Below are positions 1 to 8,211 of a stretch of DNA of 39,387 bases, one piece after another. A program made the translations under genes and the position numbers. The stretch's first letter is position 1, and every line of letters begins with the position of its first letter. The stretch is from the NCBI GenBank assembly GCA_013362195.1, contig JABFWM010000603.1:1-39387 (forward strand). Reading direction: 5' to 3'. The notes under the pieces were generated by a model that was given only the letters and a program-made list of their open reading frames with translations, searched no databases and had not been told where the DNA came from. This stretch comes from Acidobacteriota bacterium. GTDB taxonomy: Bacteria; Acidobacteriota; Vicinamibacteria; Vicinamibacterales; 2-12-FULL-66-21.

Positions 1-254
1 CGAGCCGTCGTGGTACCACACGTTCACGGTCATCAGCGGGACCGTGTGGTCTTCGTGCAGGATGACGCGCAAGCCGTTCGGCAAGGTGAACCGGGTGACC
101 GGAATCTGCAGGCGAGGCGCGGCGGCCCCCGCCGCGGCCGCCTGGCCGTGCGGCGCCGCGGCGAGCCCGGCAAGGCAGAAGACGGCAAGGCAGAACACGG
201 CAAGGCGGAACACGGCAAGGCGGAACACAATGATGAGGAGCGCGATTCGTCGCA
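1..254 (-). CDS. Secreted M16 (insulinase/pitrilysin-like) zinc peptidase, N-terminal fragment
   Basis: The minus strand reads from an ATG at 254 to the window edge without a stop, giving 84 codons. It opens with a basic start (MRRIA) and a long hydrophobic stretch, a signal peptide, followed by an Ala-rich linker. The mature part reads FTLPNGLRVILHEDHTVPL, the classic first strand of M16 peptidases, where 'LxNGLxV' precedes the HxxEH zinc motif; that motif lies outside the window. The family acts as a two-domain processing peptidase in the periplasm or at the envelope. The signal peptide is encoded by four 15-bp tandem units (166-225), giving repeated VFRLA/VFCLA blocks. It is transcribed divergently from the aminotransferase at 328. 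The family call is good; specificity cannot be judged. Confidence 0.8.
166..225. repeat. 15-bp tandem repeat, four units, inside the M16 signal peptide
   Basis: Four 15-bp units lie end to end at 166-180, 181-195, 196-210 and 211-225. The last two are identical and all share the core CGGCAAGGC. On the coding (minus) strand they give VFRLA, VFRLA, VFCLA, VFCLA, the hydrophobic core of the signal peptide. Units are multiples of three, so copy-number changes would keep the frame. Confidence 0.9.
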
Positions 255-315
255 TGAGCACCTAAGATTACCCTGCAGGAACAAGAACGCCCGCTGCCGC
301 GATCGCCAATTCACA

Positions 316-321
316 TATTGT
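316..321 (+). promoter_or_regulatory. Putative -10 (TATTGT) for a leaderless aminotransferase mRNA
   Basis: TATTGT ends 6 nt before the ATG at 328, so initiation about 7 nt downstream would fall on the start codon. It matches the consensus at positions 1, 2, 3 and 6. No convincing -35 or Shine-Dalgarno is seen. Confidence 0.45.
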
Positions 322-327
322 ACTGAG

Positions 328-1500
328 ATGTTCTCGCGGCGTGTGCCCGAGGATCGGCACCCGAACCGGCTTGCGGCTGCGCTCGCGGAGGCGCGGCGCG
401 GCGGCCGGCCGCTCATCGATCTGACCGTTTCGAATCCGACCCGCGTCGGGCTTCGCTACCCGGAGCGGCTGCTCGACGCGCTCGCCGATCCGCGCGCGCT
501 CACCTACCGGCCCGAGCCGTTCGGCCTGCGCGAGGCGCGCGAGGCGGTCGCTGACACCTACGTCCGGCGCGGTGTTCGCATGTCTGCGGACCGGATCATG
601 CTGACCGCCAGCACGAGCGAAGCCTACTCATTGCTCTTCAAGCTGCTCTGCGATCCGGATCGTGCGTCCGTGCTGACACCGGTGCCGAGCTATCCGCTGC
701 TCGACCACCTGACGCGTCTCGACGGCATCACGCAGCGGCGTTACGCACTGGAGTATCACGGCGCGTGGACGATCGATCCCGTGGATCTCGATCGCGCATG
801 GACCGGTGACACGCGCGTGGTGCTTGCCGTTTCACCCAACAACCCGACCGGGTCGGCGCTGACGGTTCGCGACGCCGATGAGCTCGTCGTGCGCTGCGCC
901 GAACGGCGTGCCGCCCTGATTCTGGACGAAGTATTCTGCGACTACCCGTTGAGCGATGCGCCGCTGCCGGAGCCGGCGCCGTTACAACGACATGACTGTC
1001 TGCTGTTTCGGCTCGGCGGCCTCTCGAAGACCGCAGCGCTGCCGCAGATGAAACTCGGCTGGATCGCCGTCACCGGACCGGACCGGCTCGTCGAGGAAGC
1101 GCTCGATCGCCTGGAGCTGATCGGCGACACCTATCTGTCCGTGTCGACACCGGTGCAGCTTGCGGCGCGTCGTCTGCTCGAGGGGTCCGCGCCCGTCCGG
1201 GACGCGATCGGGGCGCGCATCCGCCAGAACTACGCGTGGCTGCGGCACGCCACCGCCGATGCACCGGACGTCACCGTGCTGGCCGCTGACGGCGGATGGT
1301 CCGCGGTGCTGCGCGTCCCTTCGATCGAAGGCGAGGAAGCGCTGGCGCTCTCGCTCCTGGTCGATCATCGCGTCGTCGTTCATCCGGGTTTCTTGTTCGA
1401 TTTCGCGCACGAGGCGTTCCTGGTGGTGAGCCTGCTGCCGCCGCCCGACGAGTTCGCGCGCGGCATCGGCATCGTGACGGAGCGCGTGCATGCGGCGTGA
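328..1500 (+). CDS. PLP-dependent class I/II aminotransferase
   Basis: A 390-residue fold-type I aminotransferase, a cytosolic PLP enzyme moving amino groups between an amino acid and a 2-oxo acid. The sequence shows the N-terminal LTVSNPTRVGL substrate segment, the SPNNPTG loop, the LILDEVFCDYP cofactor-binding Asp segment and GGLSKTAALPQMKLGW with Lys234 as the likely Schiff-base lysine. The frame is open upstream to about position 10, but that stretch overlaps the divergent peptidase and its promoter and looks noncoding. The ATG at 328 gives the usual family length and has a -10-like box 6 nt upstream. The 3' end overlaps malQ by 11 nt, so the two are probably co-transcribed. Substrate is unknown. 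Confidence 0.88.
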   Translation: MFSRRVPEDRHPNRLAAALAEARRGGRPLIDLTVSNPTRVGLRYPERLLDALADPRALTYRPEPFGLREAREAVADTYVRRGVRMSADRIMLTASTSEAYSLLFKLLCDPDRASVLTPVPSYPLLDHLTRLDGITQRRYALEYHGAWTIDPVDLDRAWTGDTRVVLAVSPNNPTGSALTVRDADELVVRCAERRAALILDEVFCDYPLSDAPLPEPAPLQRHDCLLFRLGGLSKTAALPQMKLGWIAVTGPDRLVEEALDRLELIGDTYLSVSTPVQLAARRLLEGSAPVRDAIGARIRQNYAWLRHATADAPDVTVLAADGGWSAVLRVPSIEGEEALALSLLVDHRVVVHPGFLFDFAHEAFLVVSLLPPPDEFARGIGIVTERVHAA

Positions 1501-3058
1501 CTTCTTCACCGGCCGGCACGCCGGTCTGCTGGTGCCGCTGTTCTCCATCCCGTCGCGTCAGAGCTGGGGCATCGGCGAGATTCCGGACATCGCCCGGCTC
1601 GCGTGCTGGATGCGCCAGGCCGGCTTCGGGTTCCTGCAGCTGCTGCCGCTGAACGAAATGGCCGACGGCCAGCATTCCCCGTACTCCGCGCTGAGTGCGA
1701 TGGCCATCGATCCGATTTTCGTGGCGCCCTCGCGGGTGCCCGACATCGACGCGCTCGGCGGCGAAGCCCTGCTCTCGCCGGAGGAACGCGAGAAGCTGGA
1801 GGCGGCGCGGCACGCGCCGGTCATCCAGTATTCGATCGTGCGCGCGATCAAGGCGCGCGCCTTCCGTGCGGCGTTCGACTGGTTCATGCGCGAGGAGTGG
1901 AACGCCCGGACGCACCGCGCGGCGCGGCTCGTCGAGTACATCCAGCGGGAGCGCTGGTGGCTCGACGACTACACGCTGTTCCGCGCGATTCACGCTCGCG
2001 AGGAGGGCCGCTACTGGCGCGAATGGGAGCCCGGCCTCCGCGACCGGCAGCCGGAGGCGCTCGATCGCGCGCGCCAGGCGCTCGCGGCCGAACGGCTCTT
2101 CTACGCCTACCTGCAGTGGCTGGCGGCGGAGCAGTGGGCCGACGTCCGCGAGCGATCGGACATCGGCCTGTTCGGGGATTTTCCGTTCATGGTGAGCGGC
2201 GACAGCGCCGACGTGTGGTCGCGGCAGGACGACTTCCGCCTCGACGCCTCCGTCGGTGCGCCGCCGGACGCGTTCTCGGAAACCGGACAGGACTGGGGCT
2301 TCCCCGCCTACCGCTGGTCGAAGATCGCGGCGGAGGGAGACGTGTGGCTGGCCGCGCGCGCCCGCCGCAGCGCGGAACTGTACGACGGCTATCGCGTCGA
2401 TCACGTCGTCGGGTTCTTCCGCACCTACGTGCGCGAGCGCGACGGCCGCGCCGCGTTCGTGCCGGCCGACGAGCCGTCGCAGATCGCGCAGGGACAGCGG
2501 CTGCTCACGCTGTTCGCGTCGAATTGCTCGCGGGTGATCGCCGCAGACCTCGGCGTCATTCCCGGGTTCGTGCGCGACACGCTCGAGCGCGGCGGCATTC
2601 CCGGCTACAGAGTGCTTCGGTGGGAGCGCGAGTGGAAGGCGGAGCGGCAGCCGTTCCGCAATCCCGACGCGTATCCCCCCTGCTCGGTCGCGACGAGCGG
2701 CACCCACGACACCGAGACGCTCGCCGAGTGGTGGGACCTGGCGCCTGCGGACGAGCGCACGGCGATCGCGATGTTGCCGCCGCTGCGTGAAAGCGGCTGC
2801 GATCCCGACGCGCCGTTCCAGGAGCGCACGCGCGACGCGATCCTGCGCACGCTGCTGCGGGCCGGGTCCTCGATGGCGATTCTGCCGATTCAGGACGTGT
2901 TCGGGTGGCGCGATCGGATCAACACCCCCGCGCTCGTCAGTCACGAGAACTGGTGCTGGCGCCTGCCGTGGCCGGTGGAGGATCTGCTGCACGAGCCGCG
3001 GGCGCGTGAGCGGGCGGTCTTTCTGCGCGCCGCCGCGCAGGAATTCGATCGCGCCTGA
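1490..3058 (+). CDS. malQ: 4-alpha-glucanotransferase (GH77, amylomaltase-like) with altered acid/base site
   Basis: 522 residues, typical of short amylomaltases. GH77 enzymes cleave an alpha-1,4-glucan and transfer the piece to another glucan in maltodextrin and glycogen metabolism. Seen here: LLVPLFSIPSRQSWGIGEI near the N-terminus, the SPYSALSAMAIDP motif, YDGYRVDHVVGFF with Asp304 in the nucleophile position, and SGTHDTETLAEWW with Asp407 in the third catalytic position. The segment normally reading A-E-D-L-G, where Glu is the acid/base, reads AADLGVIPGF here, with Ala352 (codon GCA, 2543-2545). Unless another residue substitutes, transferase activity should be strongly reduced. The start overlaps the aminotransferase stop by 11 nt. 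The family assignment is firm; activity is doubtful. Confidence 0.9.
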   Translation: MRRDFFTGRHAGLLVPLFSIPSRQSWGIGEIPDIARLACWMRQAGFGFLQLLPLNEMADGQHSPYSALSAMAIDPIFVAPSRVPDIDALGGEALLSPEEREKLEAARHAPVIQYSIVRAIKARAFRAAFDWFMREEWNARTHRAARLVEYIQRERWWLDDYTLFRAIHAREEGRYWREWEPGLRDRQPEALDRARQALAAERLFYAYLQWLAAEQWADVRERSDIGLFGDFPFMVSGDSADVWSRQDDFRLDASVGAPPDAFSETGQDWGFPAYRWSKIAAEGDVWLAARARRSAELYDGYRVDHVVGFFRTYVRERDGRAAFVPADEPSQIAQGQRLLTLFASNCSRVIAADLGVIPGFVRDTLERGGIPGYRVLRWEREWKAERQPFRNPDAYPPCSVATSGTHDTETLAEWWDLAPADERTAIAMLPPLRESGCDPDAPFQERTRDAILRTLLRAGSSMAILPIQDVFGWRDRINTPALVSHENWCWRLPWPVEDLLHEPRARERAVFLRAAAQEFDRA

Positions 3059-3171
3059 GATCCCGCGGCCTTCGCCGCCGACGTCGTTGAACGCCCTCAG
3101 ATCGCGTCCGCGTACTCGCGCGACGTCCGCGACGTGCGAAACTGACGCGGACGGGACACCCACCCGGTCCG

Positions 3172-3177
3172 AAGGAG
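3172..3177 (+). promoter_or_regulatory. Ribosome binding site AAGGAG of the M20 peptidase
   Basis: AAGGAG lies 11 nt before the ATG at 3189 and supports that start over in-frame upstream codons, which would overlap malQ and delay the signal peptide. Confidence 0.6.
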
Positions 3178-3188
3178 CATTCACAATC

Positions 3189-4547
3189 ATGTGTCACGGT
3201 GCTCGCGCAGTTCTCGTGGGCGTGCTGCTGCTCTCAATCGTCAAGCCCGCGCTGCTCGCGCAGCCGTCTCCCGACTGGAAGCAGATCGAGACCGAAGCGC
3301 TGCACACACTGCAGGCCTACGTGCGCATCAACACGTCGAATCCGCCTGGCGACGTGACCAAGGCCGCCGACTTCCTCGTCGATCTCTTCACGCGCGAAGG
3401 CGTCTCCGTCACTCGTTACGAGGCCGGCCCGGGCCGCTCGATTGTCCTGGCGCGGCTGAAAGGCAGCGGGACGGGAGGGAAGGCGCTGCTCCTCGAACAC
3501 CACATGGACGTCGTCGCCGCCGACCCGAGCCGCTGGCGCCGCGATCCGTTCGCCGCGGCCATTGACGATGGCAAGGTGTGGGGCCGGGGCGCCATGGACA
3601 TGAAAGGCATCGGCGTCTCGCAGATCTACACGTTCCTGCTGCTGCACCGTCTGAAGGTGCCGCTCGCGCGCGACGTGATCCTGATGGCGGTGCCGGACGA
3701 GGAGTCGGGGGGCGCGCTCGGCGCGACGTGGATGCGCGACAAGCACTATGCCGAGCTCGACCCGGAGTACGTGATTGACGAAGGCGGGTTCGGCAGCCGC
3801 GACATGTTCGCGCCGGGGAAGCTCGTGTTCGGGATCTCCGTCGCCGAGAAGAAGATCATGTGGCTGCGGCTGCGCGCCGAAGGGGTCGCGGGACACGGAT
3901 CGCAGCCGCATCCGAACAACCCGAACGATCACCTGGTGCGCGCGCTGAACCGGTTGATGAGCGAGCCGATGCGCTCCGGACGCTTCTCCGTCATCGACAC
4001 GATGAAGGCGCGCATCGGCGCGCTGACCGACAACAAGTTCAACAACGCGATCCAGCAGTCGACGATGTCCATCACCAGTCTGCGATCCGGCGTGGGCGAC
4101 CCGCCGCGCTCGAATGTCATTCCCTCGGTGGCGGAAGCCACGCTCGATTGCCGGGTGATGCCCGGGACGACCGCGGCGCAATGGCTCGAGGAGCTGGCGC
4201 GACGACTGGCCGATCCGACGATCAAGATCGAGGTGATCTACGAAGGCGATGATCCGGTGGTCACGCCGCAGGACACGCCGCTCTACAGCGCGCTCGAGTC
4301 GGCCGTCAAGCGGCGTCATCCCGACGCGATCGTCACGCCGATGGTCGTTCCCTACGGGACCGACGCGAACGGCTATCGCCCGAAAGGCGTGAAGAGCTAC
4401 GGCTTCTTCCCCGCCGTCCTGCCCGCCGCGTCAATCATGTCGATGCACGGCGATGCCGAGTTCATTCCGGCCGATTCGCTGCTGCCGGCGATTCAGATTT
4501 TGTTCGAGGCCGTCAAAGAGACCGTGGCGCTGAAATCGCCAAGGTAG
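3189..4547 (+). CDS. Secreted M20-family metallopeptidase
   Basis: 452 residues with a cleavable signal peptide (hydrophobic core VLVGVLLLSIV, cleavage near ALLAQP). M20 peptidases are co-catalytic dizinc exopeptidases or deacylases related to ArgE, DapE and CPG2. Visible motifs in order: EHHMDVV (His105, Asp107), GRGAMDMKG with the bridging Asp, PDEESGG with the catalytic Glu pair, the DEGGFG segment, a lid domain with GHGSQPHPNN, and a C-terminal MHGDAEFIP with the final zinc His. The protein should act in the periplasm on small peptides or acylated amino acids. It follows malQ after a 130-bp gap with its own ribosome site, so it may be separately expressed. Exact substrate unknown. Confidence 0.9.
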   Translation: MCHGARAVLVGVLLLSIVKPALLAQPSPDWKQIETEALHTLQAYVRINTSNPPGDVTKAADFLVDLFTREGVSVTRYEAGPGRSIVLARLKGSGTGGKALLLEHHMDVVAADPSRWRRDPFAAAIDDGKVWGRGAMDMKGIGVSQIYTFLLLHRLKVPLARDVILMAVPDEESGGALGATWMRDKHYAELDPEYVIDEGGFGSRDMFAPGKLVFGISVAEKKIMWLRLRAEGVAGHGSQPHPNNPNDHLVRALNRLMSEPMRSGRFSVIDTMKARIGALTDNKFNNAIQQSTMSITSLRSGVGDPPRSNVIPSVAEATLDCRVMPGTTAAQWLEELARRLADPTIKIEVIYEGDDPVVTPQDTPLYSALESAVKRRHPDAIVTPMVVPYGTDANGYRPKGVKSYGFFPAVLPAASIMSMHGDAEFIPADSLLPAIQILFEAVKETVALKSPR

Positions 4548-4772
4548 GCAGCGGCCGGCCACGGGCGAACCACATCGCTGCGGGCACGTCAGCGCGTCGG
4601 CGTCCCACTGGTCCGCACCGATCAGGATCGTGATCGCGCCCACAGGGCTGTAAAAGAAGGGGACACCGAGCGGCGTGCGAAAACGGCGCCGAAGTGCCGC
4701 GGGGCCCGCAGGTTGCGGAAGTTGGCGCGATCCATGATGCGCGTGGCGTCGCGGTTGCAGCCGCGCACGCCT
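4548..4772. other. 225-bp spacer, no gene recognised
   Basis: This spacer lies between the M20 peptidase and the pseudokinase-PEGA gene. Short frames are open on both strands, but none shows a recognisable motif or a ribosome site. Alternative in-frame starts for the downstream gene (TTG 4713, ATG 4734) fall in its last 60 bp. Confidence 0.5.
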
Positions 4773-7235
4773 ATGATCCATCCCACCGCGTACGAGCGTC
4801 CCGAGACGCCGCTGTTCTCCGACGGCCTCGGCGACCGCGTCGTCGCGGTGGACGGCGGCACGGGCGACCTGCTGCAGATTCTGCGGCTGCGGCCGCAGCT
4901 CCTCGCGGTCCCGTCGTTCGAGTTCGCGCTGCGCGAGCGCGCGGCGCGGCTCACCAACTTCCGCCACGCCTACTACGCGCGCGTCCGCCGCGTCGATCGC
5001 CATCCGGGCGGCCTGGCGATTGTGTCGGACCACGTCGAAGGCACGCGCCTCTCGGACATTCTCCGCGTCGCCGCCGAACGGCGGCTGCAACTGGACCTCA
5101 ATGCCGCGCTGTGCCTGATTCGACAGCTCGTGCCCGCCGTCGCGCTGCTGCACGAGAACGCCCGCGACGTGGCGCACGGCACGATCGCCGCCGAGCGGCT
5201 GATCGTGACGCCGCACGCCCGCGTGGTGATCGCCGAGCACGTCGTCGGATCGGCGGTCGAGCAGCTGCAGTTCAACCGGGAGCGGCTCTGGCGGGAGCTG
5301 CGCGTCGCGGTGCCGCCGACCGCAGGGCCGCCGCGATTCGATCACCGCGCCGACGTGACGGCGATCGGACTGATTGCGCTGGCGTTGGTCCTCGGCCGTC
5401 CGCTGCGCGCGGACGACTACCCGCAGCGCGCCGCCGTGCTGCTGAGCGCGGCGACCGCACGATCGACGATGGGCGAGGAGCAGCCGCTGCCGGCGTCGCT
5501 GCGCACCTGGATCGCGCGCGCGCTGCAGCTCGATCCGCGCCACGGCTTCGCATCGGCCGTCGAAGCGCAGACCGCGTTCGAGGAGGTGCTTCGCGAAGAC
5601 AGCGGCTTCGTGGCGGCGCCGGTGGCGCTCGAGACGTTCCTCTCGCGCTACATCAGCGCGCTGCTCGAACCCGGGCACGCCGAGACGGCCTTCGCGATCG
5701 ACCTGCCCGCGCCGTCACCTGCGGCCGCGGCGCCGCCGGCATCGGCGCAACCCGAGCGTGCCGAACTGGAAGCGCTCAAGGCGGAGTTCGTCGAAGCGCT
5801 GGCTGAAAAGCCGGAGCCCCGTCCGGTGCAGACGGCGACCGCTGCACCCGCCTCACCGGCGCGTCTCGCACCCGCCACAGCTGCGCCCGCGCAGACGCGC
5901 ATCGAGCCCGCCGTCGAGGCGACGCCCGTCGCCTCCGAGCCACGACGTGCGGAACGCCTCGCCGCTGACGCGCCGATCGCCGCGCCGCCGGCGGAGAGCC
6001 GCATCGCGCCGGTCGGGTCAATTGCCCCGTCAACGGCGCCGACGCCGATCAAGCCGAAGACGGCGCCCGAACCGGTTGCGCCTGCCGTCGCCTCCACGAG
6101 CGCCGCGACGACAGACCTCGCGGCGGCACGCGTCATCGATCCGCCGGACATCACCGAGCTGCTGCGGTCGCTCGATCCGGCGCCGATCGCGTCCGCCGCC
6201 GAGCCGATCGACACGGACGCCGCCCGCATGTTCGGATCGGACGCGAACGACGAAGCGGCAGCCGCGACCGGCAGCGCCCGGAAACGGCGGGGCGCGCGGT
6301 GGCGACGCGCCGCCGTCATCGCGGTGGTCGCGGTCGCGTTCGGTGAAGGCGCGCTGCTTGCGCTGCGGTCCTCGCGCAAGACGAACGCGCCGACGGAAGG
6401 CACGCTCTCGGTGCAGACGAATCCGCCGGGCGTGGCGGTGTTCGTCGACGGCCTCTCGCGCGGCAACACGCCGGCCCGCCTCTCGCTCGGCGCCGGATCC
6501 CACATCGTCGAACTGCGCGGCCGCGGCGTGCCGCGGGTGATTCCGGTCAACGTCACGGCGGGCGCGGAAGTCTCGCAGTACCTCGAGCTGCCTGAAACGC
6601 CGTCGGCCGGCAGCCTGCTGGTGCAATCCGATCCGCCGGGGGCGCGCGTCACCGTCGACGGCATCGAACACGGTGTCGCGCCGGTCAGCGTCGCCGATCT
6701 CGCGCCGGGCGATCACGAGGTCGTCCTGCAGGCGGCAGGGGGCGCGGCGGTGAAGCAGCGCGTCGTCATCCAGGCCGGCGTGACCTCGTCGGTCCTCGCG
6801 CCGGTTGCAGCGGTGCAGGGACCGGTGTCGGGGTGGCTCGCGGTGAAGGTCCCGGTGATGATGGAAATCAGGGAAGGCGGACGGCTGCTCGGCACGACCG
6901 ATTCAGAGCGCCTGATGATGAGCGCGGGGCGCCACGAGATCGAGCTGGTGAACGACACGCTCGGCTACCGCGCCACCAAGGTCGTGCAGGTGCCGCCCGG
7001 GAAGGTCGCGGCGGTCCCCGTGGAGCTGCCGCAGGGAACGGTCAACATCAACGCGCTGCCGTGGGCCGAGGTGTGGATCGACGGCAAGCGCGTCGGCGAG
7101 ACGCCGATCGGCAATCTCGCCGTGACGATCGGGCCGCACGAGATCGTCTTCCGCCATCCGCAGTTCGGCGAGAAGAAGCAGGCAGCGTCCGTCACGATGC
7201 ACGCGCCGGTGCGTTTGAGCGTCGACATGAAGTGA
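4773..7235 (+). CDS. Transmembrane pseudokinase with four C-terminal PEGA-like repeats
   Basis: 820 residues from the ATG at 4773. Residues about 10-275 follow a Ser/Thr kinase fold. The N-lobe-like part (GDLLQILRL...LAIVSDHVEGTRLSDIL) is followed by a C-lobe in which the catalytic loop reads VAHGTIAAERLIV instead of HRDxKxxN, and the metal-binding DFG position reads AEH. It should therefore be a pseudokinase. A long Ala/Pro-rich linker follows (about 290-505), then one membrane helix (about 511-533, flanked by Arg/Lys). Four beta-rich PEGA-like repeats come next, beginning GTLSVQTNPPG, GSLLVQSDPPG, GWLAVKVPV and GTVNINALPWA. The kinase part should be cytosolic and the PEGA part periplasmic. 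It lies 12 nt upstream of the TPR/TonB-like gene, probably in one operon. Start choice is moderately certain. Confidence 0.8.
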   Translation: MIHPTAYERPETPLFSDGLGDRVVAVDGGTGDLLQILRLRPQLLAVPSFEFALRERAARLTNFRHAYYARVRRVDRHPGGLAIVSDHVEGTRLSDILRVAAERRLQLDLNAALCLIRQLVPAVALLHENARDVAHGTIAAERLIVTPHARVVIAEHVVGSAVEQLQFNRERLWRELRVAVPPTAGPPRFDHRADVTAIGLIALALVLGRPLRADDYPQRAAVLLSAATARSTMGEEQPLPASLRTWIARALQLDPRHGFASAVEAQTAFEEVLREDSGFVAAPVALETFLSRYISALLEPGHAETAFAIDLPAPSPAAAAPPASAQPERAELEALKAEFVEALAEKPEPRPVQTATAAPASPARLAPATAAPAQTRIEPAVEATPVASEPRRAERLAADAPIAAPPAESRIAPVGSIAPSTAPTPIKPKTAPEPVAPAVASTSAATTDLAAARVIDPPDITELLRSLDPAPIASAAEPIDTDAARMFGSDANDEAAAATGSARKRRGARWRRAAVIAVVAVAFGEGALLALRSSRKTNAPTEGTLSVQTNPPGVAVFVDGLSRGNTPARLSLGAGSHIVELRGRGVPRVIPVNVTAGAEVSQYLELPETPSAGSLLVQSDPPGARVTVDGIEHGVAPVSVADLAPGDHEVVLQAAGGAAVKQRVVIQAGVTSSVLAPVAAVQGPVSGWLAVKVPVMMEIREGGRLLGTTDSERLMMSAGRHEIELVNDTLGYRATKVVQVPPGKVAAVPVELPQGTVNINALPWAEVWIDGKRVGETPIGNLAVTIGPHEIVFRHPQFGEKKQAASVTMHAPVRLSVDMK

Positions 7236-7247
7236 GCGGAGTGCACC

Positions 7248-8165
7248 ATGGCCAATCCAGCGCATCGAATCCTCTTTTCATTCCTGCTCGCGGGCTCGAT
7301 CGCACACGCGGCCTTCGGACAGGCGACGGCGGGCAAGGATCCGGTCGGGGCGGCACGCGATCTCTACGCGTCAGCCCGCTACGATGAGGCGCTCGCGGTG
7401 CTCAACGATCTGCGGCCGGCGGACGCGGCGACCACCGCCGATCGACGATCGATCGAGCAGTATCGGTCTTTGTGTCTGCTCGCCCTCGGCCGCGATCCCG
7501 AGGCCGAAGGCGCAATCGCCGCCGTCGTGACGGCCGATCCGGCGTATCAACCCAGTGAAACGGATGCGTCTCCGCGCGTGCGTGCGGCGTTCTCCGAGGT
7601 CCGGCGCCGGCTGCTGCCGCAGATCGCGACCACGCGTTACTCGGAGGCGAAGGCGGCCTACGATCGGAAGGACTACGCGGCTGCGGTCGATCGCTTCCGC
7701 CGTGTGTTGTCGCTGCTCGACGATCCGCAGATGGACGGACGCCTCCCGGATCTGCGCGTGCTCGCGGCGGGCTTCCTCGACTTGAGCGCTGCCGCCTCAA
7801 CGCCTGCGCCAGAGCCGACGAAGAAGGACGCCGCCAAGCCGCCGGCGCCGTCCACGCCTGCCGCTGACCTGAATCGGATTTACACGAGCGACGACCGGAA
7901 CGTGACGCCGCCGGTGGCGCTGCGGCAGGAACTCCCTCGCGTGCCGCTTTCCGTCGCCAACCAGGTGAAGACCCGGGGTGTGCTGGACGTCGTCATCGAC
8001 GAAATCGGCCGCGTCACCTCGATCGCCATCCGCCAGTCCGTCCATCCGGCGTACGACACGATCCTCCTGAACGCCGCGCGCGATTGGCGGTATCAGCCGG
8101 CCACGCTCGGGGGAAAGCCCGTGCGGTTCCGCAAGTTGATCCAGGTGAACGTGCGCCGGGAGTAG
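7248..8165 (+). CDS. Exported TPR-like protein with a TonB-like C-terminal domain
   Basis: 305 residues. A signal peptide (ILFSFLLAGSIAHAAFGQ) leads into helical repeats of TPR type: AARDLYASARYDEALAVL, and YSEAKAAYDRKDYAAAVDRF later. A Pro/Ala linker follows, then a C-terminal domain resembling the TonB C-terminus (TRGVLDVVIDEIGRVTSIAI ... ILLNAARDWRYQPATLGGKP). There is no inner-membrane anchor apart from the cleaved signal, so it is unlikely to be a classical TonB that transmits energy; such domains also occur in periplasmic scaffold proteins. The 12-nt spacing after the PEGA protein indicates co-expression, and both would meet in the periplasm. A working guess is an envelope scaffold or partner of the PEGA repeats; this is inference. 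Confidence 0.8.
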   Translation: MANPAHRILFSFLLAGSIAHAAFGQATAGKDPVGAARDLYASARYDEALAVLNDLRPADAATTADRRSIEQYRSLCLLALGRDPEAEGAIAAVVTADPAYQPSETDASPRVRAAFSEVRRRLLPQIATTRYSEAKAAYDRKDYAAAVDRFRRVLSLLDDPQMDGRLPDLRVLAAGFLDLSAAASTPAPEPTKKDAAKPPAPSTPAADLNRIYTSDDRNVTPPVALRQELPRVPLSVANQVKTRGVLDVVIDEIGRVTSIAIRQSVHPAYDTILLNAARDWRYQPATLGGKPVRFRKLIQVNVRRE

Positions 8166-8197
8166 CGTGCTACCGTATCGGGGGTTACCTCTTCGAT

Positions 8198-8203
8198 AAG
8201 GAG
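8198..8203 (+). promoter_or_regulatory. Ribosome binding site AAGGAG of the DinB-family gene
   Basis: AAGGAG is 8 nt before the ATG at 8212. It is one of the clearer Shine-Dalgarno sites in the window, contrasting with the many starts that lack one. Confidence 0.65.
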
Positions 8204-8211
8204 CGCCATAG

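Noticed and set aside
10..327. In-frame upstream extension of the aminotransferase to about position 10
   Set aside because: It is antisense to a convincing M16 signal peptide and mature N-terminus, lacks homology-like character, and precedes the family's usual start at 328.
1271..3190. Very long open frame on the minus strand across malQ
   Set aside because: Typical antisense shadow in GC-rich DNA: Arg/Ala/Pro-rich with no domain, opposite a gene with clear GH77 motifs.
4551..4700. Possible gene remnant on the minus strand in the spacer before the pseudokinase gene
   Set aside because: The translation contains ordinary-looking stretches but matches no family I recognise and has no start or ribosome site.
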